Below are positions 37,613 through 49,440 of a stretch of 64,000 nucleotides of DNA, piece after piece. Position 1 is the stretch's first letter, and every line of letters starts with the position of its first letter. The notes under the pieces are model-generated. The model saw only the letters and a program-made list of their open reading frames with translations, ran no database searches and was not told the origin of the DNA. Both the position numbers and the translations under genes were made by a program. Origin of the DNA: Strix aluco (taxonomy: Eukaryota > Chordata > Aves > Strigiformes > Strigidae); assembly GCF_031877795.1 (NCBI RefSeq), contig NC_133931.1, positions 23,434,264 to 23,498,263 on the forward strand, written 5' to 3'.

Positions 37613-40120
37613 AGGGGTGAATATACAGTTGTTGACAAGTGTGCATATCACAGGCCAATGCCTCAGCTTTCAAAAAGACTAGGAAGCCTTGAAATAGGCT
37701 TTGAAATACCCCTTCTCATGCTGACCCAAAAAAGAAAGGGAGATAAAAATTTCCCTGTTCTCTTTATTCTGTTGCTAGCATTTCTCTACATATTAATAGC
37801 ACTGAAAGTGCCCACGCTTCCTTCAGGGCCTGCTATGAAGGGGTGAGTGAAAGAGGAATGACTTTTCAGTGGAGGAAACTGCTGAACTGATGAATCAAGG
37901 AGACGGCTCCTTCCAAAACGTGGGGGGAAGACAAGGAGGAGATGGCTGAGAGGAGGCAATTGCTCACATGCCACATGCTTCTGAGAGTCTTTGCAAGTCT
38001 CTTTTTTTCATTCAACCTTATTTCACAGCTGCATTCAGTTGCTCCAGCCTTCGCACAGACTTACATAAGCACAATTGTCAATCAGTGTTACAAATGGTCT
38101 AGCTCTCAGTCTGCAGTTGTCTGCTGTCACACAGATTTTGTATTAATCCTGACTGCCTGGAGCATATGGCTCAGAGTTCCATCTTGAGCACCTTGCCTTA
38201 AGTCTAAAGTTAAACGCAGGGGGATTTTTCGTATTTCTGATATAATGTACTTGAAACACATGTACTCAACTCAGGAAATTTCTACTGCTTTATATTCCTT
38301 GATAAAGGCACTTCCAAAAAAAGCACCTGTGTGTGTTGCAGTGTTTGCTAGAGGCACACTGGTAAATGGGTACTCTGTGTCCTTTTGGTTGGCATTAAGA
38401 TTGTAATGAATCATTGATAAAGCTAATAATGTACTCAGTTTAATCTAATATTACAGCACAGTAGCTGCACCCAGTGCTTACAGCACAGGAATATACAAAA
38501 GTAATTAATTTTACACTACTGAAGCTAGCTGCAGCTGAACCTCTCCAAGTTATGAAAGTTTGCCAAAGTAAGTGATGAAAGTGATCACTGTAAACTACGC
38601 AGGGGCTGAGTTTTAAACATCTGGGCCAGACTCAGTGGCACTTTAAAGAAAAGAGGATATAATATACATCTGATGTATCCCAAGCAGCCCATAAAAGAGC
38701 TATCGACACCTACATATGAAACTGAGCTACATGGGAGCGCATTTCAGGCAGGCATTGTTGCTTCCCAAGTCTTTCATGGAGCATGACTGATGTTTACTTT
38801 ATGAGCAGACTTACTTCATTTGCAAAGTAAGAATAGATAATATGGGCCAAAAGTAATCATAGCCCTGAAGCCAGGCCCTTTGTTGGTATGTACATAATAG
38901 CTCTTTGACGGAGTCACACAGTCATGGGCCAGATGAAGCTCTCTGATCCACTCACATCCTGAAATGGCAAACTAAGCATTGCCTTTTAAATTAACATCTT
39001 TTACTTAAATCCAGCCTACTATACATTTAAGTAGCATCCATAGACAGACAACTCTCATCAGGTATCATATCCTATCCATGTCGAAAAACTTAGTTGAACT
39101 CATTCTTCTGACAGCAGAAGACAGAACCAAATTTAGCCCAAATTTATGCTGGTCTGTGGATCATCACAGCCCAAGACATTCACAAGGGAATTTTCTGCTT
39201 CCTCACTAGCAACAATGATGCATTTTCTGCCTCTTCAGGAACTGTAGTGTTAGCTACAACATAAGAAGCAGGGTAGGATAAGAAAGGAGAGGACAGGACA
39301 GGACCAGGATACATAATTGGCTTGAGCTTGTGAAGCCATCAAGCCCATTCTCCCAACACATATAATTCTTTCTGGAAATCTTTCCAGCTCGGAGACTATC
39401 ATCACATTACCCATCTGCCAGGCTCACTCTCAGGGGTGATCAAGCAATCAGCACCTCAAGCCCCCAGCCAGCCTCTGAGGGAAATCATCCTCTTCCTACC
39501 CAAATGCCCAGCATGTCACATCTCCAAAGGAAAATCAGACAGATGGACTTGACCAAACAGGAATTTATTGGGCAGGAGAGCTGAAGAGCAGAAAAAGCTT
39601 CCCAAAGACAAGCAGACATCCCACAGTCCCAGATGAATAAGAGCTTCCCTCTTGGTGGAGGCCTGTTATTCCAGATGACCACTACACCTCACTGCATAGG
39701 GCGGGCTAAGCAGAGATGTCCTTCTCTTCAGCCCCCTGCAAATTGCTCTGTTTTGACCGCCACTGTTCTGCAACAATTTGGCCGTATGCAAGGAGAGCAG
39801 TGAGTCCCCTGCCTGGGAGGAAGGCTTGCTAAATAGTTCCTCACTTTCACTCCTTGTCCGTAATTTCTTTGCCTCAAGATGGAGAAAGCAGATAGTGTTA
39901 CTACTCACCCTGCTCATGAGGTGTTGTTTTTCCCTCTGCTATCATAACAAAAGGATGTATTTCACATTAGGTTATGACATGGCTACTCTTCCTCCTCAGG
40001 CTACCAGGGCTAGGTCAAGCCAGACATGGTGGGACAGAGCTGGACATCAGGTCCTAGCAAAGTCAACAGCCCCCGAAAACATCTGCCAGGCTCCGGCGTC
40101 ATGTTTAGTAGCAACGCCAA

Positions 40121-40157
40121 GGAAGCAGGAGAGCTCAGTGGAAGCAGGAGAGCTCAG
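40121..40157 (+). repeat. 19-bp tandem duplication
   Basis: GGAAGCAGGAGAGCTCAG occurs at 40121-40138 and again at 40140-40157 with one T between, giving a 19-base unit repeated almost twice without mismatch. It is a recent slippage event and falls in no recognised gene. Confidence 0.95.
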
Positions 40158-41319
40158 ATATAAAACGTTAACAGAGATGGAACAACACCAGGAAACAAGA
40201 GTACTGTAGCCAACTGAAATAACAGTGAACATTGGAAAATTGCTATTAATCTAGGAGATAGCCTGTCAGAGCTGAAAAACAGGACTTCAGCACAGTCCCC
40301 CTTGGTTTTGCCACCTCTTGGTTCCAGCTTTAAAGCTAATCTACTTTGTTGTATTTATTTTACAAACCTTGTCCAGCTGGGCCATGGATGAGTTTTACAG
40401 AGAAAGTTCAGTGTTGATCAACAACGGGGTGAGTTTTGCCAAAAACACAACTCTACTGGCAATCTGTTGAGTTTTATAGTGATAGTCACTTCGGGCTGTT
40501 ATTTTGAGGGTTCTGTTGGGAAGCCTTTATCACCAGGACCACTTGTTTAAACAGAGAAGATTCTTACAACCACACAATGTGGCTTTTTAACAGGGAAAGT
40601 TTCTACAGACTCACCATTTTATCTCTAAAGTTGCCATAAATTTCCATCAGCTACTTTCGTCTCTCTTTAGAGATCTATAATGATAACAACAACAATAATA
40701 GATCATAAGCAATTATGAAAGGTCCTGGCCAACTCATTTCTATCCAGAAAGATAGGACCTGCTTTGACTATTGTCACTGCTCTCTACAATTTCCTCTGTC
40801 AGCTGAAGTCTCTTCTGCTCCTGTGCTCGTTTTCTCGCCATTTGGCCTGGCTTTCTTCAGCTTCTCTCTTGAGTCACATACAGGAGATTAAAAGAGAAAA
40901 AAGAATAACGAAGAAAAAAGACCCAATTGCTTGAGATGATTTTTCTTCTTGGTGAAAACCTCTGTCTCTTCAGAGAGACCAATTAACATTCTCATCATCT
41001 CTCCAGACCTAATCTAAATATGAATAAAATATCAAACCCTTTCTAAAATTGTTCTTCTTACCACACCGAGATTAACTTTTTGACATGATGCCAGGCAGAA
41101 CTTCAATACAAAATTCACAGTTTCTCCCCCTCTCCATTTGCATACGGAAATGCCACCCCATGTGTCACTGGGCACTGCTACTGTAACAAGGGACAACCAG
41201 CCCTCCCCAAAAAATCGCAACAGTCATGTATAAACGTTCAGAGCTGTCCTCAGAGATTGGGGCTTTTGGGTATCTGGATTATGACACCTCATTTATGAAC
41301 GTACAACAGACTCTTTCTT

Positions 41320-41620
41320 TGATGTAACCACACCTTTTTATTGGCTTAATGAAAGGAGCTTGTACAGAGCACTGAACATCTCATAGAAAGATGAAGAAAA
41401 TCTTGATATGGGAACATTTGCAAGGTTCTTGCTCATTTCTGGCTAATTATGGTCATTTCCACATGTAATTACCCAAATTGCTCTTGCAATCAATGTAATT
41501 GTGCTAAGTTGTTTAAAAATCAGCCTCATTAGATTTTGCCTGGTAAAACGTAGTTTTTCAAAACCTACATTTTGATCTTACGTTAGCTGCCAACAGGCCT
41601 TTAAAAGTAAATAGGTTTTC
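41320..41620. other. Candidate conserved non-coding element (AT-rich, homeodomain-type sites)
   Basis: The block holds CTAATTAT (TAATTA at 41444-41449), the 8-bp palindrome GTAATTAC (41465-41472), CAATCAATG, and TAATT at 41496-41500, all within about 60 bases. It lacks repeat signatures and long frames. This dense, complex AT-rich texture is typical of vertebrate developmental enhancers. Conservation is not tested here. Confidence 0.3.
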
Positions 41621-44600
41621 TTTTGTTTTCCTCCTCCCTTTTTTGTGTGCTGGTGTGAGTTTTTTTACATTCATTACAGCTTAACTGTAGTCAGAAAATT
41701 GTCTATAACCTCCTGTAAAAAGCTAGTATGTGTGTCTGCAAGTTATTGTACGGTTCTCTTTCATTCTCAAAACTGTAAAATCTCGTCTTTATGGTTGTGG
41801 AATTAAAAGAATATTTCAAAATATTGAGTGTTTAGGCAATTCTACCCTGTCTGCAGTGGGCTGAAATAACAAATAGCCACACAATAAGCAGAGCTGTTCA
41901 CTGACTCCTGCTACAACCACACAACCATGTTTTGCAGGAACAGAGCAATATGACAGAAGCGTGCTCTCTCCCAGCAGTTTTGATTGCATTCTGACTAGGG
42001 CATAATATGCCGCCTCTCCCTATCTGACCCCAGCATCTCTGCCTGACCATCCACCTTGTTGCTTTCATTTCCTTTCCAAAAAGTTCCCTCTTTCTATGCA
42101 GTCATTTACAAGGAGAAGCTGTAACTCCAGTAGGGTGCCCAACGTGTTCTTGACTGCAGCTAGCACTGTTTCATAGGACCTGCTCACGCTGTTAGCAAGC
42201 ATTTGGGCTGGCATCATCCACTGCTCAGAACTAGCAAGAAGTGGGGCTTGTGCTCTGGGGAGGGAATGGCGCTGGAGTGTGAGGGAAGAGAGGTGCTGTG
42301 AAGCTGCCTGAGACGAGGCTGAGGCTGGCCACGGCTCTGCTCCAGCAGTGCATCAGAAAGACATTGTCCCTTCAGTGGTACGCTTAACTTCACTGGCACC
42401 CTCTGCGGTGGGAGAGCCTGCTCCCCGCTCTGTATCTGCTCAGCAGCCCTGGGTTACGCCGGGAGGTGATAGTTGTCGAAAGGGTAGCAGTAAGTGCCAT
42501 GCTGAGTGTGAATATCCACTGATACGTCTCTGCAATCCTCTGTCTGAAGATACTTTTTCACATCATGTTTTCTTTTAGATTAAAAGATATTTGCTCTTCA
42601 CTAGTAGGTACCTGAGTCTGTCTTCTCTGTTTTATTTTGGCTAAAATAAACCTATTGTAGCCCTAAGGACATGCCAGGGTCAGGATTTGTTCTAGAGGGG
42701 AAGGCACAAAACAACAGAGGAAGACAGATACAGAGAGAATTTCATTAAATAGGACCTTGAATTTGGTGTGGGGCACTGACTGAGAAGTGTGAAAGGGGCT
42801 GTAGCATGAAAGGGTCTCTCCCCAGCTTCAGTGCTGGGAGGTGAGTGGCATATCAGGAGGCTGAGCCCCAGGCAGCCCCTCGGTGAGCTGCAGGTGAAGC
42901 CAGGCTGAGTCCCTCGACTCTCCAGCCTGCAGTGCAGTTGCAGGGGTGTGAGAGCAGGATTTTACCCATGTCTTCTGAACAAAAGTAGGTGACAAACCTA
43001 AGCACAGCTACAACTGATTTTTCTCCTACCTGAAGATTGAAGATCTGTTACTCTCCATGCCTCCATTTGATTGTAAAGGAGGTTATGTCTGAGTCATCGG
43101 TAACAGCGGCATTGTAAAATACCTCAGTCATGTGGTTTTAAGCAACCCAGACAAAAAATACAGTTCTTTATTTAAAGATACATGTATTCTTGTGACATTT
43201 CCATACAATTGCGATTTTCAAGGGAGCCAAACACTCATTACTACACAGACTGTTCTTTAGAGGCCAAACCTGACCTTTAGTCAGAGAAAATTCCCATTTG
43301 GCTAGGCTTATTCATACAGCCTACAGTTTTGTTTGAATTCTGCATTTTCTGAGAAAATTTTAAACTAGACTGGAGAAGTAATTAGGAGTAGGACTATTAA
43401 AGAGTCCTGCACTGGCAGAGAAATGGCCCTGCCTCAGGAGCTAAGGATCTTATCCTACATGTAGTTTCCAGGGATCTAGATTTAGAGGAAAAGTGCTTTA
43501 TAACAGTGTATTGCAACAGTAGGGAGGAAGGTGAGGGTAAAAAATGGCCCTGAAGAGGTTAATGGAACTAGGCCTTAAAAGGCCACTCAAATGTCCAACT
43601 TTTCCATATGGTAGATCACAGGTCAACAAAGAGACTGTCTTGCAGACTCTGTCTCCCCTGCTTTCAGGGTTGTGGAGATCATCTTTTCTCCAGTACACAT
43701 TCACATAATACCCCTGGGGCAGCTGTATTCATTATTTCTGTGGAATACCGTTTTTCCCCTGCTTTTATTAGAAGCTAGCAGCTGGAAAAGATGAGGAGCC
43801 AGCAACATGTGATCGGACGAGTCTGTGGGGACCACCAGGCAGCTCTGCATAGATCGCAATTGGAAATTTCTAGACACATTGAAAAGAACCGGTCTCACTC
43901 TTGCTCTGTGCACTGACACTGAGACACTATCTTTAGTTGTGCTAGGAAGGATATTTAGTAGAGTATTATATGGGTTAAGTTCTGGTTTTTGTGAGTTTTT
44001 CTATTAATAATATAAAGGCAGGCACAAACAACAGGCAAATGAAAGCTCACAGCATGCAGTATTTCCAAAGCTGTACTAAAGTCTTGGCCTTATGGATAAG
44101 ATGTTAGGAAGCATGATTATTCATTTGAAAAACAAGAAGGGAAAGGACAAACGCCATTGCAAAACACCAATGAAAAATAATCTCATTAATTTGGAAGGGA
44201 CGTAAGAGTTGGGGAAGTGACCAAGCTGCAGAGAACTGGGGATGCATGGCAGAGCTGTGCTCTGGAAAAGTCTGGCAAAGCCAGTTAGAATAGCTCCCCA
44301 TATTTCCCAAAGGCAAGTAAATGCCATCAACACTCTCCTCCGAGCCTATCTGTGCATATGAAAGAAGGGAAGGAAAGAGTCTTCTTTCCATACAGCTATT
44401 TTCAAACTGTCTTTCATTTACCTGCCTCTAGAGAATGGCACTAGGATTAGATATATACCAGTTTTATTTATTGATCAAAAATTTGCCCATTGATAAATTC
44501 TAATGTGAAGAGATCCTTGGGCAATAGGGATGAAGGAACTTTGAAATGGAAAATGCCCAGAAGGTACATCTCGGTGCTTTTCTTTAGCAACAGGAGCACT

Positions 44601-47600
44601 GGTAAGTTTAGATGCCCAAAGATTTGCTTAACTCCTGTAAAAACATTACATATGGTTTTCTTGTTGCCCTGCTACTTCATTCCATACACGAATCATTGTG
44701 AATATTTCTTTGACAGTTGGTATAGAAGTACCTCATATTCTGCTAGTGTCCATTTCAGTTTTAGGAAACATAATATTTAGATACTATGAATTACTCTTCT
44801 TGCAATTAAACTAGCTCAACAAGTTTAATTGCTCAACTTGTTAAGCTCAACTCCATTTGTGGCTTAGAACTTCTCTGTTTTCTCCAAAACAGGGCATACT
44901 TCAGTGAAGTTCCACTTGCCCTTAATTTCCCCTTTTCTATAGATAACAATCTATTTTCTCTAAGCATTTTGCTTAAATTGATTTCTCAACTGAACTCAGT
45001 GTTTTGCCATCTTCTTCAGAATTCTGCAATATTATTGAGATGGCCAGAACTGACAGCCTCATTGCTCTTGTTACATATGTGTGTCTATGTGTAAAACAAA
45101 ACACTAGAGCTTGCAACAAAAATACATATTCAAATTACAGGTTTACTGGCATTATGTCTTCATATTGTGCTAAAATAATCTCCTGCAGTCTATATTCAGT
45201 GTTTCTATTTATGCATCCTGTATTTTGCTTAGCAGTAAGACAAAAAGAAAGCAGGCCATCATGGGCATAGCATTATGAGGATGTTAATGCTCTTCTCTCT
45301 GGGCTCTTCTAATATCAGTATTGAGGGTGATTCTTGGTTTTAGCAATTTGTTTAGAATTATTCTTTTCTGGCTTCTGTGTGGGGAACATGGGCTTGGACT
45401 CAGAAATGTGATGAGGCTCAAGAGCAGATGCTCCAGAGTAGCGTTCTGTCTCCTGTTTTTATATCATTCACTCCCTCGAAGTCTTGTCTATAACCAAAGG
45501 GAATCATGGAAAACCTTTTACTGTCAGTTTATTTGCTGCTGAACAGCCTTAGCACATCTCTCCGAGGCATTGGCTTCAAGCCCCTCAACAGCTACAAAGG
45601 CAGAGCCAATGCCTGCGAGCTGTTGGGTCTGGGTGCCCGTGCCAGCTGCATCCCACACATGCCAGCCCCTTCCCTCTCTCCAAGCAGGAGATGCAAATGG
45701 TCTTTTGGGAAGCCCTACCTCCCTTAGTAAGCTTTATAGGTCAGCCTGGATCCTTCAGGAAAAAGGGAATCTGAAACGGGTAAAAATGACAGTTTGGTAT
45801 GGTGCAAAGACCTGTGATCTTGTACTTTCTCCTTCTACTCATTCTAACCCTCCATTAATCCTGACATGCTTTAATCCCACATGGGGCACCCTCAATGGCT
45901 TTTACTTGGCTGTAGTGTCCCTTACACATCTCTGGTACTGCACAAGCACTAAATCAAGGTTTCATGAGCAATAAAGAGGAATAAAAGCTACCAACCAGCT
46001 AGCCCACATCTTCACATAGCAAAAAAAACATCCTTGCAGAGTCCTCACTGCTTCCCTCCAGTTGCCTGCTGTGATCTGGCTGGCAGAATCCTCCAGCTGT
46101 GGAAAAATTGGTTTAAGGGTCTTAGAAATGGGATAAGAGTTTATTTGTAAATTAAACTATGTAAGCTATCATCACTGACTAATTATAGCACTTTGCTTTT
46201 AAGTATGAACATTTATTATACCAAATAATTCTGCAAGAATTACTATCTAGGTTTTTAGTAATGCTGTGGAGGAAGGAAGAAAGGAACGCTTGATATCTTT
46301 TCTGATATTTGACTAATCTGAGGGCAGAATTCATCTTACCTAACCTTAACTGTTCAAATGGTTAGCATGAATCTAAGATCATAATCTGTGCTTTCTCTAC
46401 ACTGAAAGAAGAAAGACAGAGGCAGCCCAAAGACGATTCATATAGTTCCTTCACAGACAACTGCTTGACATGAAGCTACAGTATGTCATGGGAAAATGGC
46501 ATGCCTTGGATATGTGATGAAATGTTTACATTAACCTATGACTTCAGTGTTAGAATATAAACTGTTTAAGTATCTCCAGTCTTCAGAACAGTATGGTACA
46601 TCCTTCATATCCTAATTGAACATGCTTAGGCTCCAAGTGTTTTGTCTTACCATGGTAAGTAAAAAAAATATTTTTAAAAATCGGTCTTTATGCATTCTTA
46701 TTACCAGATGATAGGAACTCTATTTGTGAGCTGGAGATTTTTTCCTTTTGTGTCAACAAAACTAAAATAAGCAAGCATCCCTCCATAGCTTTGACAACTA
46801 CCTTAAAGTCACTTTTGGGGTAGGGAGGTGTTTCACTGGTGTAAATTGCAACCTAGTAAAATGCTAATGGTGACACTGGATTCTGTGTTCTAGCAGCACA
46901 CAGAAAGAAATTGCAAACTGGAAAGCAATCACATCAGAGTAATGGGAAGTTGCAGGCAATGAAAAGATTCAGTCCCAATAAATGTAAAATCCTGCAAAAA
47001 GAAAAAATAAAAAATACAGAAAGCAAATAAGAAATGGCAAAGAATCCAAATATTTCATAAAAATAAGTTTATTGTCATTTTGTCTTCCTCTTAGGCAGTG
47101 ATGTTGTTTTTTTCATGTAACCAAGCGATACAGTTGTCACGAAGCAGGTGGGGAATCAGAAGCAGGAGTGTGTCATGAGATCTCTGCTGTCAAGCTGTAA
47201 TTCAGCATTATGAAAAGGATTTACATTGATGGCATTGGAGTATCTGTCATTATGACTAAGGTAATTACTCCATTGAGCCCTGTCTCTAGCAATGGGCAAT
47301 ATCAGAGGCTTCAGAGGAACTGCTGTACTATGAAGACTGAATGCACATGTGGAGGTGCAAACTCTTCCCTGGTTGGTGGCTAGTAGATTGTGTCATTTTA
47401 TTATTGTCTTCTTCAGCTCTGTAGTTACATTAATTTCTTATCAGTCATAAGCTCATCCAGCCTTTTGTAAACATCAGCTAAATATCTGGGTGTAATAATG
47501 AATTTCAGTCACAAATAACATCAGATTCTATATTGCATGGCCCAGATCTCACAGCTAAATAGGTCGTGAACTGAGCTGACCTAAAGTTTAAAACACACAC

Positions 47601-49440
47601 TCCTGGCATTGCAGAAAGACTTCCACATGAGCAATGTGTGTTGCCAGTTACTGTTCCAGGGAATAATTTTGTACCAAATCTCACAATCTTTGCTGTGTTC
47701 TAACTCAGCATTCCCTACTGAAGTGAAAGACAGAACAATCAAGCAGCAATGGCAAGATCTCAACTGACTCGGTTACTGTCAGCATTAATGCTGCAACAGC
47801 ACAGAACACTTCTCAGCCTGGAAGGCTGCTGAGCTGTGGTTCTTCACTGGGCTCTATGCTCTGTGGTTGCACAGCTGGCTGAACCCACGTAGAGCTAGCC
47901 CAAATGCATCTACACACCCCGCATTATAGATAACCCGCACAGCAACATCAGAGAGCCTGCTTGCTGAGCAGTACGGCTGCCCTTTTGTTGCTTCAAATAG
48001 AAACCTGGACTATCTCAGTGCTTAAACTTTATTGAAACTTGAAACAACAACAAAAAAAATTGAACAAGTTTCAGTGTCAAGTGTCAGTTTTAACCCTTTA
48101 GGGATAAATGTGGTGCAGAAACACCTTCCAGAAAGTGATGAGTAGCACTGCAGTCTCCAGAGAGGATTCACTTCTGCAGGTCTTGTGGTAGACTGCATCT
48201 GCAGTGAGTATAGGATTAGGAATGGTATCTGAAGGAGAAAAATATTTCCCAAAAGGCAGGTGAAACCCTAACCCTTCCTTCTAATCATCCAGACTTTGTG
48301 ACTCATTACCCTTGGGTGAGAGGAAATCTCTGTCCGTATATCTTGGCCAGAATTGAGTGCAGGGGGTGGAGGGGGTGCAGGGTGAGTGAAGTCTTAGGTG
48401 TCATGTGTTTAGCTGATCTAATGCAAAATTAGAAAGGAATCAAGGGGAAAGAAACCCTGTGAAGACAAGCCAAGGAAAAAATATAGGAAACAACACCAAC
48501 ACACACAGTACCTTCTGGAGAACTTGAGGCAGACACAATCCTCAGACAAGCCAAATCCACTGATTCCTGCCTTGATTACTTTGGGACAGTAGGCAAATTC
48601 TAGTATGAAAGAAAGTAAGAGGCTAATTCAAGACACCTGTTCTAGAAATTAACAACTGTGGCCTAAAACATATGTTAAATATATTTTAAATCAATTCAGC
48701 TTTCTTTTTGAGAAGGACAGGCAAAGTCAGCACACCACCCAAGAGCTGTACTATGCCATTTGCAGCATGGCAGAGGTGAAGCCAGATGGAGGGCTGGCTC
48801 ATGGGGAACTTGTTGGACAGCAGGGAGAAGAAAACACATCATGGTATTTTCCTCACTTTGCCATCAATGCAAGTGCACCTGAAGTCCTCAGTGTACACAC
48901 TGCATAATATGTTTTCTAGTCTTATGGTTTTGAGTATGATAGAGAGTCTGAACCGGACAAGACTCTGCAAGATGTAGTTCAGATAGCTAATAGCTAATCC
49001 AGAAGGTTGTTAGCATGGAAGCTGTTATGGATAAAGACCCACTGCCCATTCTCAACAATGCACAGCTGATCCTTTCCCAGTTACCATGGTCTGTAGCCAA
49101 TCTGAGATATTCCCAGTAATGTTCTGCCAGCTATGTAGTTAAATAGCTAATAGATAGCAAAAAACCTAGACCTTCCCAATTAACCCAATGGGATTCACTT
49201 CTTGCCTTTTTTGGGTCCAGAGATCATGTATTCTTTTACTGAGTAAAGATGGCTGTTCATCCCTGTGCAGACAAGAAACTGAGCTGTCAAAGGCTTCATG
49301 AATGCAGAGAGAAGCTAGAAATTCAACAGAGTTACTTCAAATTCCAAAACAAATATTAATAAGTTGAAAAAAAGCTATTTAAAATGCCCTTTATACCCAT
49401 GAAGTAAGTTGGTCTTTAAGCAATCTAAAAGAAGAAAGGA
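41621..49440. other. Non-coding sequence, no gene recognised
   Basis: About 7.8 kb with reading frames up to 134 codons (45570-45974 plus) that show no domain. Block 42640-42960 is richer in G+C than its surroundings and has no frame of interest. Block 46120-46260 is AT-rich with TAAT cores and is a weak candidate for conserved non-coding DNA. A fragment at 46833-46850 (CACTGGTGTAAATTGCA) may belong to the same old repeat family as 37521-37612. Confidence 0.5.
44813..44847. repeat. Hairpin-forming inverted repeat (11-bp arms, one mismatch)
   Basis: AGCTCAACAAG (44813-44823) pairs with CTTGTTAAGCT (44837-44847) at ten of eleven positions across a 13-base loop. A further CTCAAC copy lies in the loop and another just after the 3' arm. 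The stem is too short for a typical microRNA precursor. Confidence 0.5.

Larger units (their letters stand above)
36753..41300. other. Non-coding sequence with old repeat fragments
   Basis: No recognisable exon. Reading frames reach 143 codons (39778-40209 plus) without a family match. Stretch 37045-37080 (containing GGACTTTGAGATCTATAAGG) may be a MIR-type SINE tail. Stretch 37521-37612 resembles an old amniote repeat. Block 38395-38545 is AT-rich, with homeodomain-type cores, and may be conserved non-coding DNA. A short GGACA-rich patch lies at about 39285-39308. Confidence 0.5.

Noticed and set aside
44813..44847. MicroRNA precursor
   Set aside because: The 11-bp stem with a mismatch and a 13-base loop is much too short for a pre-miRNA hairpin.
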